Shown: positions 1-6,196, counted from the stretch's first letter. The stretch: 7,380 nt of DNA from Sulfurovum sp. (GCA_020721385.1 DYMW01000019.1:12845-20224), one strand, 5' to 3'. The notes: a model not told the origin generated them from the letters alone. Made by a program: numbers and translations.

Positions 1-20
1 TTGGCAACACGTTTAAAGTT

Positions 21-32
21 GATTAATTAATC
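21..32. repeat. 12-bp perfect AT-rich palindrome upstream of the SH3/SPOR gene
   Basis: GATTAATTAATC reads identically on both strands. It lies about 46 bp before the likely start codon at 79 and just upstream of the promoter-like hexamers at 41-72. Seen directly: perfect symmetry over 12 bp, with no further pairing outside. It could be an operator for a dimeric regulator, but in such AT-rich DNA it may simply be chance. No second copy of the same 12-mer was noticed in the window. Confidence 0.25.
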
Positions 33-40
33 TTAAATAT

Positions 41-72
41 TTAACATGAATTTTACTTGGAAGGAGTATAAT
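41..72 (+). promoter_or_regulatory. Putative sigma-70-type promoter immediately before the SH3/SPOR gene
   Basis: A perfect TATAAT sits at 67-72. TTAACA at 41-46 matches the -35 consensus TTGACA at five of six bases, but the spacer is 20 bp, longer than the usual 17. Transcription would begin at about 79, essentially on the A of the chosen start codon, which would give a leaderless or nearly leaderless mRNA. The competing reading is that AAGGAG at 61-66 is a Shine-Dalgarno site (12 nt from the ATG) on a transcript that starts further upstream. Both readings cannot dominate at once, because the -10 promoter would leave the AAGGAG untranscribed. Confidence 0.35.
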
Positions 73-78
73 TTTAGC

Positions 79-1068
79 ATGAAAAAAATTATTATATTAA
101 CACTATTATTAATGGTATTTGGAAATGCTCAAACGTATCGTTTGATATATTTAAAAGCAGGAGGAACATTGAATGTTCGTGATTCTTCTTTTATTAATAG
201 TTCAAAGGTTGTGGGGAGAATACCAGCGTATGCAACAGACATTCGTGTGAACCATTGTAAAATTAATACCGATGGTAATGAGTGGTGTTATATATCCTAT
301 CCTATAGGTGGATCACATCTTGAAGGTTGGGTCAATGCGTATTATCTTTCTCCTGTAGAAGATAGTCCACGCTCTGAAGCACACATTAAAAATTTTTTAA
401 TGAACTATTATTTGGCTGACCAAGAGGACTTTTTAGATAAATTGGAGACCTTTTATGCTTTTCCACTACAACAATATTTTGCAAATAAAACCATTTCAAA
501 AATGCAGTTGCGTTCACTAAAAGTCAATGAATATAAACGGTGGCCAAAACGTTCTTATCTCTTAACCTATATGAAAATATTGAAACGTCAAGTAAACTAT
601 ATTGATGTTCAGACAACAGTTCGTTGGAATCTAAAAAATAGAGAAGATGATCAGTCGGGAAGAGATATTCAAAAACTCCGTTTGGTTTCAACAGGTGATC
701 AATTTCAAGTTCTGGCCATTAAAAATTTAAAACGTGAAATATTTCCAAAACCTGAAATACCACAAGAGTTAAATGTAACCACACCTGAAAATAATGTCAG
801 TCGTATAAACAATGAATCAAATGTCAGTAAAGAACCGCTTTATTATATTAAAGTGGGTAGTTTTTTTGGTGAGATTCAGCCATCTTATTTTGCAAAAATT
901 ACAGCAAGTGGATTTCATTATATGGTTAAAAAAGAAAAAATAGACAACAGTGTGGTTCAGCGTGTTTATATTGGACCTTACGAGTCAACCATGCAAACGG
1001 TAGAGGCACTAGCATTAGTTCGAGAAAAAATCAATCAGAGTGCGTATATTCAGACTCTTGTACCTTAA
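79..1068 (+). CDS. Exported protein with SH3b, NTF2-like and SPOR domains
   Basis: I do not recognise this as a named gene. The start is taken at 79, not at the upstream in-frame ATG at 46, because it gives a clean signal peptide (MKKIIILTLLLMVFGNA, predicted cut after A17) and AAGGAG lies upstream at 61-66. The product is 329 residues. Residues 20-93 resemble a bacterial SH3 (SH3b) domain: LNVRDSS at 31-37, VVGRIPAYAT at 44-53, and GWVNAYYL at 83-90, with two cysteines (C60, C70) that could form a disulfide. Residues 100-220 look like an NTF2-like domain, with FYAFPLQQYF at 125-134 and RWPKRSY at 154-160. A polar linker (221-252) leads to a SPOR-like domain at 253-329 (YYIKVGSF 255-262, RVYIGPYES 295-303). 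SH3b and SPOR domains commonly bind peptidoglycan, so an envelope or cell-wall role in the periplasm is inferred; no catalytic residues are evident. It is convergent with queA and not part of that operon. Confidence 0.88.
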   Translation: MKKIIILTLLLMVFGNAQTYRLIYLKAGGTLNVRDSSFINSSKVVGRIPAYATDIRVNHCKINTDGNEWCYISYPIGGSHLEGWVNAYYLSPVEDSPRSEAHIKNFLMNYYLADQEDFLDKLETFYAFPLQQYFANKTISKMQLRSLKVNEYKRWPKRSYLLTYMKILKRQVNYIDVQTTVRWNLKNREDDQSGRDIQKLRLVSTGDQFQVLAIKNLKREIFPKPEIPQELNVTTPENNVSRINNESNVSKEPLYYIKVGSFFGEIQPSYFAKITASGFHYMVKKEKIDNSVVQRVYIGPYESTMQTVEALALVREKINQSAYIQTLVP

Positions 1069-1082
1069 TGGTCAAGAGTTTT
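1052..1082 (+). terminator. Rho-independent terminator overlapping the end of the SH3/SPOR gene
   Basis: ACTCTTG at 1054-1060 pairs with CAAGAGT at 1073-1079. After a bulged T at 1061, ACC (1062-1064) pairs with GGT (1070-1072), closing a five-base TTAAT loop. Outer pairs G1053-T1080 (wobble) and A1052-T1081 can extend it. T1079-T1082 form a short T run on the plus strand. The hairpin contains the last codons and the stop codon (1066-1068) of the plus-strand gene, and its tail runs into the queA stop codon (1081-1083). On the minus strand the stem is equally symmetric but is followed by CTGAATATAC with no T tract, so termination of the queA operon here is less certain. Confidence 0.65.
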
Positions 1083-2103
1083 AAATAATCAACATGGCGT
1101 CACCATAAGAGAAAAATCGATATTCTCTTTGGATGGCATCATGATAGAGTTCAAGGGTTTTTTCACGTCCAATAAAAGCTGAAACCAACATAATAAGCGT
1201 ACTTTTTGGTAAGTGAAAATTGGTAAGTAGATGGGTTACTCTTTGGGGTTTATTGCTTGGATTTAAAAAGAGGTCACACTCTCCATGGGTTTTTTGGGTT
1301 CGTGTAAAGTACTCTACGGTTCGTGTTACCGTTGTTCCAATGGCTAAGATAGGTGTTTGAGTTTTTAAAAGTTCAGCACTCTCTTTGGGAATATCAAAAT
1401 ACTCTGAGTGCATTGGATGTTCTAATATATGTTCTACTTCTACAGGTTTAAACGTTCCTGCACCCACATGAAGGGTTATTTTATGTGTTTGATGTCGCTT
1501 TTGAAGGGCTGTAAAAAGTTCAGGTGTAAAGTGTAATGATGCTGTTGGAGCTGCCACTGCACCAGCATTTTTAGCAAAAAGAGTTTGGTAGTCGGTTTCG
1601 TCTTGCTCATTGTCTTGGCGTTGCATATAAGGGGGAAGAGGGATATGTCCAATTTTATCCAGTACAATGACCAACTCTTCAAATCGAATTATCTTATTGT
1701 GGTGGGTAAAGGTAACCACTCTTGATCCATCATTGTTGAGTTCTTTAACAGTGGCTATAAGGCTGTCCTCAAAAAAGAGTTCTGTTCCTATGGTCACTTT
1801 TCCTCGAATCAGAACCAGATAGGTTGTGGCATTCAAAGGTTTATTAAAGAGCAATTCTACTTTTCCACCAGAGGCTTTACTTCCAAATATTCGGGCTTTA
1901 ATAACTTTGGTATCGTTTAGAAAAACATTACACGTTTTGGGGAGATGGTCGAGTAGATGTTTAAACGTTGTGTGTATAGTGGTATTGGTTTTACGGTTAT
2001 ACACCAACAGTTTGGCATGGTCTCTAGGATAGACGGGGGATTGGGCTATGAGATGAGCAGGAAGCTCATAATCATAGCTGGAGGTTAAAAGTTCACTATT
2101 CAT
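1081..2103 (-). CDS. queA: S-adenosylmethionine:tRNA ribosyltransferase-isomerase
   Basis: QueA transfers and isomerises the ribosyl part of SAM onto 7-aminomethyl-7-deazaguanine in tRNA, forming epoxyqueuosine at the wobble position of GUN-anticodon tRNAs in the cytoplasm. The 340-residue product has the family length and its signatures in order: YDYELP with IAQSPVYPRD (residues 10-28), FLNDTKVIKARIFG (61-74) and GGKVELLF (79-86), PPYMQR (157-162), GAVAAPTASLHFT (181-193), LHVGAGTFKPV (211-221) and HPMHSE (229-234), GTTVTRT (256-262), and TNFHLPKSTLIMLVSAF (294-310). The start ATG lies 3 nt beyond the tatC stop codon, and the stretch before it has only weak ribosome-binding potential, so translation is probably coupled to tatC. 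It is the last gene of the minus-strand run and ends 12 bp from the convergent SH3/SPOR gene. No truncation is seen. Confidence 0.98.
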   Translation of the reverse strand: MNSELLTSSYDYELPAHLIAQSPVYPRDHAKLLVYNRKTNTTIHTTFKHLLDHLPKTCNVFLNDTKVIKARIFGSKASGGKVELLFNKPLNATTYLVLIRGKVTIGTELFFEDSLIATVKELNNDGSRVVTFTHHNKIIRFEELVIVLDKIGHIPLPPYMQRQDNEQDETDYQTLFAKNAGAVAAPTASLHFTPELFTALQKRHQTHKITLHVGAGTFKPVEVEHILEHPMHSEYFDIPKESAELLKTQTPILAIGTTVTRTVEYFTRTQKTHGECDLFLNPSNKPQRVTHLLTNFHLPKSTLIMLVSAFIGREKTLELYHDAIQREYRFFSYGDAMLII

Positions 2104-2106
2104 TAA

Positions 2107-2838
2107 TTATTTTTCATCATCTTCATCATTTTTTTCTTCTTTATAAGGGTTCACCATACGTACTAGAAAAATAGAGAGAACATAGAGAAAAGTTAATGGT
2201 GCAGCCATCAACAACTGAGAAATAACATCAGGTGGGGTTAATATGGCTGCAAATATAAAAATAATAACAATGGCATAACCAAAGAAATCTTTTAAACTTT
2301 TGTCGGTAATGAGTCCTAAAACACCCAGAAAAAATAAAATTACAGGAAGTTCAAAGGCTACTCCAAATCCAAAGAGCAGTTTGGTAAAGATATCAATGTA
2401 TTCATCTAAGGTTTGTAAAAAGTTTACCAAACTACCTGCAAATAGCCATAAAAATTGGAAGCCCAATGGAATAACTATCCAATAAGCAAAGGCAGTACCT
2501 AAAAGAAACATGAGTGTTGATACGGTTACAAAGGGGATGACATATTTTTTTTCATTGTCATACAATCCTGGTGAAATAAATCCCCAAAGTTGCCAAAAAA
2601 CAACGGGTAAAGAGGCGATGAATCCTGTAAAAATAGAGATTTTTAAGGCGGTAAAGAAGATACCAATACCACCAATAAAAGGGTCACCACTGACCACACC
2701 CATCAAAGGGGCTTTGGCGAAACCGATAATGGCTTGGTTAAATCCAAACGCAACAAAAGCAAAGACAATCACGACCAACATAGAAATACCCAATCGTTTT
2801 CTAAGGTCAGCTAAATGGGGTTTAATATCATCAAACAT
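2107..2838 (-). CDS. tatC: Sec-independent (twin-arginine) protein translocase subunit TatC
   Basis: TatC is the multi-spanning inner-membrane core of the Tat system; with TatB it forms the receptor for folded proteins carrying RR signal peptides. The 243-residue sequence shows about six hydrophobic segments and the family landmarks: N-terminal HLADLRKRL (8-16), QLWGFISPGLYDNEKK (83-98), FGFGVAFELPV (156-166) and LTPPDVISQ (200-208). Residues aligning with E. coli F94, E103, E170 and D211 are present as F87, E96, E163 and D204. The position of E. coli E15, involved in signal-peptide recognition, is D11 here. The tail after about 231 is strongly charged and acidic. The gene follows tatB after 9 nt. 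A possible ribosome site (GAGAG, about 12 nt before the ATG) lies inside the tatB end. queA starts 3 nt downstream. Confidence 0.98.
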   Translation of the reverse strand: MFDDIKPHLADLRKRLGISMLVVIVFAFVAFGFNQAIIGFAKAPLMGVVSGDPFIGGIGIFFTALKISIFTGFIASLPVVFWQLWGFISPGLYDNEKKYVIPFVTVSTLMFLLGTAFAYWIVIPLGFQFLWLFAGSLVNFLQTLDEYIDIFTKLLFGFGVAFELPVILFFLGVLGLITDKSLKDFFGYAIVIIFIFAAILTPPDVISQLLMAAPLTFLYVLSIFLVRMVNPYKEEKNDEDDEK

Positions 2839-2847
2839 TATTTATTG

Positions 2848-3291
2848 TTACTCTCTTTCACTTATTTTTGTATTAATCTCTTCTTGGCTTAAGGTTTTTT
2901 TCTTAAACGTTATCGTTTCTTGTTTTGCTTCAATTTGGGTTGTAGCCGTTGCATAGCTTGTTGGTGGTGTTTGGGTTAATGATGCAAAGTTCTCTTTGAC
3001 CGAATTAACACCATCGGTAAGCTCTTTCATGGGATTTCCATCAATATTTCTAAACCCTTTTAATTCCTTGGTCGCCTCTTCTAATTTGGCTTTATAGCTT
3101 AACGCTTCCGCTTTTAAATCAGCAAAATGTACCTCTTCATCCAATGCCCCTTTGGCATCCATTATCGCTTTTTTAGCACTTTTAATAAATTTTGCAACTT
3201 CTATCATGGCTCCTGGTAATTTATCTGGACCCAAAAAGAGTATTGCTACGATTGCAATCATCAGTATTTCTGTAAAACCCATTCCAAACAT
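2848..3291 (-). CDS. tatB: Sec-independent protein translocase subunit TatB
   Basis: TatB is a single-span membrane protein that joins TatC in the Tat receptor complex. The 147-residue product begins MFGMGFTEIL, followed by a transmembrane helix to about residue 20 and the hinge LGPDKLP (20-26) with G21-P22. An amphipathic helix rich in Lys and Ala follows (about 28-50), then a charged, probably coiled segment (about 50-82) and a low-complexity Thr/Gln/Lys tail. TatB is favoured over TatA by the conserved E8 and the GP hinge, the length (TatA is usually 60-90 residues), and the position directly before tatC. AAGGAA about 5 nt upstream of the ATG is a good ribosome binding site and supports M1 over M4. 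No tatA is in the window, so it must be encoded elsewhere. Confidence 0.96.
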   Translation of the reverse strand: MFGMGFTEILMIAIVAILFLGPDKLPGAMIEVAKFIKSAKKAIMDAKGALDEEVHFADLKAEALSYKAKLEEATKELKGFRNIDGNPMKELTDGVNSVKENFASLTQTPPTSYATATTQIEAKQETITFKKKTLSQEEINTKISERE

Positions 3292-3318
3292 TGTATTCCT
3301 TGTTTTTCAATTGTTGTT

Positions 3319-3324
3319 ATTTTA
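3319..3324 (-). promoter_or_regulatory. Possible -10 element for a tatB-tatC-queA transcript
   Basis: The 90-bp gap between the hemW stop and the tatB start is AT-rich and holds TAAAAT on the minus strand, about 28 bp before the tatB ATG. No convincing -35 hexamer is seen at 16-18 bp, though this lineage is known for relying mainly on the -10 and periodic AT tracts. No convincing terminator hairpin follows hemW, so tatB-tatC-queA may also be read from the hemW promoter. The call is weak. Confidence 0.3.
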
Positions 3325-3381
3325 CCGAAAAAGATTAAGATTTAGGGTAAAGCTTTATTTATCGGTTGAAGTTATGAATGC

Positions 3382-4437
3382 TTAGCTTAAAATATACAAA
3401 ACCAACTCATCACTTAAAAAGAAATTTTGGTTTTTATAGAGATTTTTTTCTTTTACAAGTTTCTCTTTTTCCACCAAAAAATCCGCTCTTTTTTTCATTT
3501 CATTATTCAAAAGGACTTCATCTACGCCAATATTAGAACGTAAACCCAAAAAGAGTTTTTCTGTTAAAAGCTCTTCTTGCGTGATAGGCTCTTCATCAAT
3601 CTGTAGAGGGTTGTTGATATACGCGTCTATATCGGTGGAGGGATAGTAACGGGTATTTTTTAAAAATCCTACAGCACCAGCACCTACACCCATATAATCT
3701 TTGAGTTCCCAGTAGCCTTGATTGTGTTGGCTTTGATAGTTTCCAAAGTTTGATATTTCGTAGTGTTTAAAGCCTTGTTTCGTAATCTCATCGGCAACAA
3801 AAAATGCCAAATCGTCATTGATTTGACGTACTGTTGGGGTTGAGGCAAATTTGGTTTTGGCTTCGATGGTGAGTTCATAGGCAGAAATGTGGTCAATGGG
3901 AAGTTTAAACGCTTGGTCAATATCGGTTTTGAGTAGTTCTATGGTATCACCTTGATGGTTATAAATCAAATCAAGTGAGAGGTGTCTAAACCCAATCTCA
4001 TGGGCATTGTTAATGGCTTCAATGGCGTGTTGTGCTGAGTGGGCTCTGTTGAGTGCTTTTAATTTGTTCTCATCAAAACTTTGTACCCCAAAAGAGAGAC
4101 GGTTTACCCCTAAGTTGTACATTCCTTCAAGCCATGTTTTGGTGGCTGAATTGGGGTTGGCTTCGGAGGTAATTTCAGCATTTTCTTGCAACAGTGGTTG
4201 AAGCAGTTCAAAAATTGGTGCATATAAAATTGGGTCAACAGTAGAGGGTGTGCCTCCGCCTATAAAGAGCGTTTCTATACTTAATGGGGTAACATTAAAG
4301 CGTTTGAGTTCATGTTTGAGTTGTTTTTCTAGGGCAACCATGTAGGATTTTCGGGTGTCAAATTTATCGACATAGCTGTTAAAACTGCAATAGTAACACT
4401 TTGAATCACAGTAGGGAATATGTAGATAAAGTAACAT
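3382..4437 (-). CDS. hemW: Radical SAM family heme chaperone HemW (HemN-like)
   Basis: HemW binds heme and a [4Fe-4S] cluster and delivers heme to respiratory proteins; it is often mis-annotated as oxygen-independent coproporphyrinogen III oxidase. The 351-residue protein carries the radical SAM cysteines C10, C14 and C17 in YCDSKCYYCSFNSY. The residue two after C17 is F19, where genuine HemN has a fourth cysteine. This and the heme-binding HNxxYW motif (HNQGYW at 238-243) point to HemW. The SAM-binding GGGTPS is at 60-65, followed by EANPN (92-96) and NRLSFGVQSF (112-121). Near the C terminus there is the usual HemW-type region with LGLRSNIGVD (297-306). The predicted start gives the conserved N terminus LYLHIPYC. 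It is the first gene of the minus-strand run and diverges from rppH across 60 bp. Confidence 0.95.
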   Translation of the reverse strand: MLLYLHIPYCDSKCYYCSFNSYVDKFDTRKSYMVALEKQLKHELKRFNVTPLSIETLFIGGGTPSTVDPILYAPIFELLQPLLQENAEITSEANPNSATKTWLEGMYNLGVNRLSFGVQSFDENKLKALNRAHSAQHAIEAINNAHEIGFRHLSLDLIYNHQGDTIELLKTDIDQAFKLPIDHISAYELTIEAKTKFASTPTVRQINDDLAFFVADEITKQGFKHYEISNFGNYQSQHNQGYWELKDYMGVGAGAVGFLKNTRYYPSTDIDAYINNPLQIDEEPITQEELLTEKLFLGLRSNIGVDEVLLNNEMKKRADFLVEKEKLVKEKNLYKNQNFFLSDELVLYILS

Positions 4438-4469
4438 TTTATTTCACCACTTATTAATTAGTTTTCAGA

Positions 4470-4479
4470 TAAAATTCTA
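4470..4479. promoter_or_regulatory. Overlapping divergent -10 elements between hemW and rppH
   Basis: The ten bases TAAAATTCTA contain TAAAAT on the plus strand (4470-4475) and TAGAAT on the minus strand (4474-4479), overlapping by two bases. Each matches TATAAT at five of six positions. They point in the right directions for rppH (expected start near 4482, leader about 16 nt) and hemW (expected start near 4467, leader about 30 nt). The gap is only 60 bp, so both promoters must lie close together. No good -35 hexamer is obvious for either. The assignment is by inspection only. Confidence 0.45.
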
Positions 4480-4497
4480 CCCAAATAATGATGAAAG

Positions 4498-5007
4498 ATG
4501 AGTGAAGAAAATATGCAGACACCAAAGCGTTATCGCCCAAATGTCGCAGCTGTTATACTCTCTTCAGATTATCCACAGAAATGTGAATTTTTTTTAGGTA
4601 AGCGAAGCGATGTCAAGAATACATGGCAATTTCCTCAAGGTGGTATTGATGAAGGTGAAACTCCTGTTCAAGCACTTTTCCGCGAGTTAGAAGAGGAGAT
4701 TGGATGTTGCAGTGTGGATATTATTGCCGAATATCCTGATTGGATATCGTATGATTTCCCTGCTGGTGTTATGGCAAGAAAAATGTATCCATTTGATGGA
4801 CAAACTCAGAAATATTTTTTGGTGCAATTGCAAAAAAATGCTGAAATTGACTTGACTGCTTTTCATGACCCAGAGTTTGAAGAGTTTAAATATGTAAAGT
4901 ATGAACAGTTGCTAAAAAAGGCAACTTATTTTAAAAGACGCGTCTATAGACGTGTTATAGAACATTTTGTAAGAGAGGGACATATAGTCGATGTTAATAG
5001 TGCATAA
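4498..5007 (+). CDS. rppH: RNA pyrophosphohydrolase (Nudix family)
   Basis: RppH (also called NudH, or InvA in older Helicobacter annotation) removes pyrophosphate from the 5' end of triphosphorylated RNA, priming decay; members also cleave dinucleoside polyphosphates. The 169-residue protein has YRPNVAAVI at 12-20, WQFPQGGID at 43-51 and a full Nudix box from G48 to C70: G48, E54, R62-E63, E66-E67 and G69, with the metal-binding REx2EE core intact. C70 sits at the final hydrophobic position, a mild departure. FKRRVYRRV near residues 144-152 is typical of the family C terminus. The start is uncertain: ATG at 4498 is used, but M6 (4513) is possible, and neither has a strong ribosome site. Two out-of-frame ATGs at 4488 and 4491 share a stop at 4503-4505. 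The 3' end overlaps lysC by 17 nt. Confidence 0.95.
   Translation: MSEENMQTPKRYRPNVAAVILSSDYPQKCEFFLGKRSDVKNTWQFPQGGIDEGETPVQALFRELEEEIGCCSVDIIAEYPDWISYDFPAGVMARKMYPFDGQTQKYFLVQLQKNAEIDLTAFHDPEFEEFKYVKYEQLLKKATYFKRRVYRRVIEHFVREGHIVDVNSA
4938..4955 (+). repeat. Inverted repeat near the end of rppH, upstream of lysC
   Basis: Arms ACGCGTC (4938-4944) and GACGTGT (4949-4955) flank a TATA loop; one pair (4940-4953) is a G-U wobble in RNA. The inner CGTCTATAGACG (4941-4952) is a perfect 12-bp palindrome. It lies within the codons for an Arg-Val-Tyr-Arg-Arg stretch of RppH, 19 nt before the lysC ribosome site at 4974-4980. It could fold in mRNA, but it may only reflect the arginine codons. Confidence 0.3.
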
Positions 5008-6196
5008 ATATGGTGGTACCAGTGTTGGGAGCCTAGAGCGAATTGAAAATGTGGCTTCACGTGTGGCAAAAGCCAAAAGTGAAGGCAATGATGTGGTTGT
5101 TGTGGTTTCAGCCATGAGTGGAGAGACCAACAAATTGATTGCGTATGCCAATCATTTTTCAGCAACACCTTCTAAACGAGAGATGGATATGTTGTTGAGT
5201 TCTGGTGAAAGAGTGACCGCAGCACTTCTTGCCATTGCTTTAAAAGAGAATGGTGTTGATGCGATTGCCATGACAGGTCGACAAGCAGGAATTAAGACTG
5301 ATAATGCACATATGTATGCTCGAATAGAATCAATTGATGCTTCTGCTATGCAACATGAGATTGCTCTGGGTAAAGTAGTGGTGGTTGCTGGTTTTCAAGG
5401 GATTACGGAAGATGGTTCTGTGAGTACTTTAGGACGAGGAGGCTCTGACCTTTCGGCTGTTGCCATTGCAGGGGCTTTAAACGCAGATGCATGTGAAATT
5501 TATAGCGATGTGGATGGTATTTATACCACCGACCCACGTATTGAGTCAAAAGCCAAAAAGATGGACTTTATTTCGTATGATGAGATGTTGGAGTTGGCAT
5601 CACTTGGGGCAAAAGTTTTACAGAATCGTTCGGTAGAGTTGGCTAAAAAATTAAAAGTTAAAATCGTAGCAAAAAGTTCTTTTTCAGATGCAGAGGGAAC
5701 AATTATAGGAGAGGAAGAAGAAGGTATGGAAGCAGTATTGGTAAGTGGTATCGCCTTGGATAGAAATCAAGCAAGAGTAACAATTAGAGAAGTATCAGAC
5801 AGACCAGGCATTGCCGCTGAGATTTTTACAAAATTGGCAGATGAGCAGATTAATGTGGATATGATTATTCAAAATGCAAGTAGTGCAGGTATGACCAATT
5901 TGGGTTTTACCATTCCACAAAGTGAATTGGCAGGAGCAAAAGCAGTTATCGAAGCATTTGACCATGATATTGGTGGAATGGATTTGGATGACTCTGTATG
6001 TAAAGTATCGGTAGTGGGTGTGGGAATGAAATCTCATGCTGGTGTGGCTGCTACAGCATTTTCGGCATTGGCAAGAGAGAACATTAATATTGAGATGATT
6101 TCAACTTCTGAAATTAAAATTTCAATGATTATTGCTGAAAAATATGCTGAATTGGCTGTTCGTACCCTTCATTCTGTTTACAATTTAGACAAATAG
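4991..6196 (+). CDS. lysC: Aspartate kinase (monofunctional, ACT-domain regulated)
   Basis: Aspartokinase phosphorylates aspartate with ATP, the first step toward lysine, diaminopimelate, threonine and methionine. The 401-residue product has the kinase domain at about 1-240: KYGGTSVG (6-13), SSGE (70-73) with the substrate-contacting glutamate, GFQG (134-137), LGRGGSD (147-153) and YSDVDGIYTTDPR (171-183). Two ACT domains follow, with VSDRPGIAAEIF at 268-279 in the first and VGMKSHAGVAA (344-354) and ISTSEIKIS (370-378) in the second. These fit the lysine/threonine-inhibited single-domain class and not a bifunctional homoserine dehydrogenase fusion. The ATG at 4991 lies inside rppH (17-nt overlap), with AGAGGGA at 4974-4980 about 10 nt upstream. 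hobA follows after 4 nt. Confidence 0.98.
   Translation: MLIVHKYGGTSVGSLERIENVASRVAKAKSEGNDVVVVVSAMSGETNKLIAYANHFSATPSKREMDMLLSSGERVTAALLAIALKENGVDAIAMTGRQAGIKTDNAHMYARIESIDASAMQHEIALGKVVVVAGFQGITEDGSVSTLGRGGSDLSAVAIAGALNADACEIYSDVDGIYTTDPRIESKAKKMDFISYDEMLELASLGAKVLQNRSVELAKKLKVKIVAKSSFSDAEGTIIGEEEEGMEAVLVSGIALDRNQARVTIREVSDRPGIAAEIFTKLADEQINVDMIIQNASSAGMTNLGFTIPQSELAGAKAVIEAFDHDIGGMDLDDSVCKVSVVGVGMKSHAGVAATAFSALARENINIEMISTSEIKISMIIAEKYAELAVRTLHSVYNLDK
5708..6196 (+). other. Possible internal translation start for an aspartokinase beta subunit
   Basis: An in-frame ATG at 5726 (M246) falls exactly at the junction between the kinase and ACT regions. It is preceded by purine-rich AGGAGAGGAAGAAGAAGGT from 5707 to 5725, including AGGAG at 5708-5712. 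Translation from it would give a 156-residue, ACT-only protein. Known precedent: several class-I monofunctional aspartokinases (Bacillus subtilis LysC, Corynebacterium glutamicum) are alpha2beta2, with beta made from an internal start at the same place. Here the spacing from AGGAG is 13 nt, a little long, and the purine run also encodes a Glu-rich linker (EEEEG), so it may be only coding sequence. Confidence 0.35.

Noticed and set aside
1..30. Open frame giving LATRLKLIN then a stop at 28-30, possibly the 3' end of an upstream plus-strand gene.
   Set aside because: Only nine codons are visible, another frame (stop at 24-26) is equally open, and nothing in it is recognisable, so no gene was called.
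46..78. In-frame ATG at 46 as the start of the SH3/SPOR protein (adds 11 residues).
   Set aside because: It lacks an upstream ribosome site and would put a polar extension before an otherwise standard signal peptide; the ATG at 79 is better supported.
2129..2135. A7 tract (T7 on the plus strand) in the acidic C-terminal tail of tatC, considered as a phase-variation or frameshift site.
   Set aside because: Seven A residues in Lys/Asn codons of an AT-rich genome are unremarkable, and the tail is not needed for the conserved TatC core.
2510..2956. A 148-codon open frame on the plus strand opposite tatC and tatB.
   Set aside because: It is a shadow of two confidently identified genes, its composition matches reverse-read membrane-protein codons, and it has no recognisable domain.
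3292..3381. Search for a small RNA or small ORF in the hemW-tatB gap.
   Set aside because: The gap is 90 bp and AT-rich, with no convincing hairpin or start codon plus ribosome site beyond that of tatB; only a weak -10 was kept.
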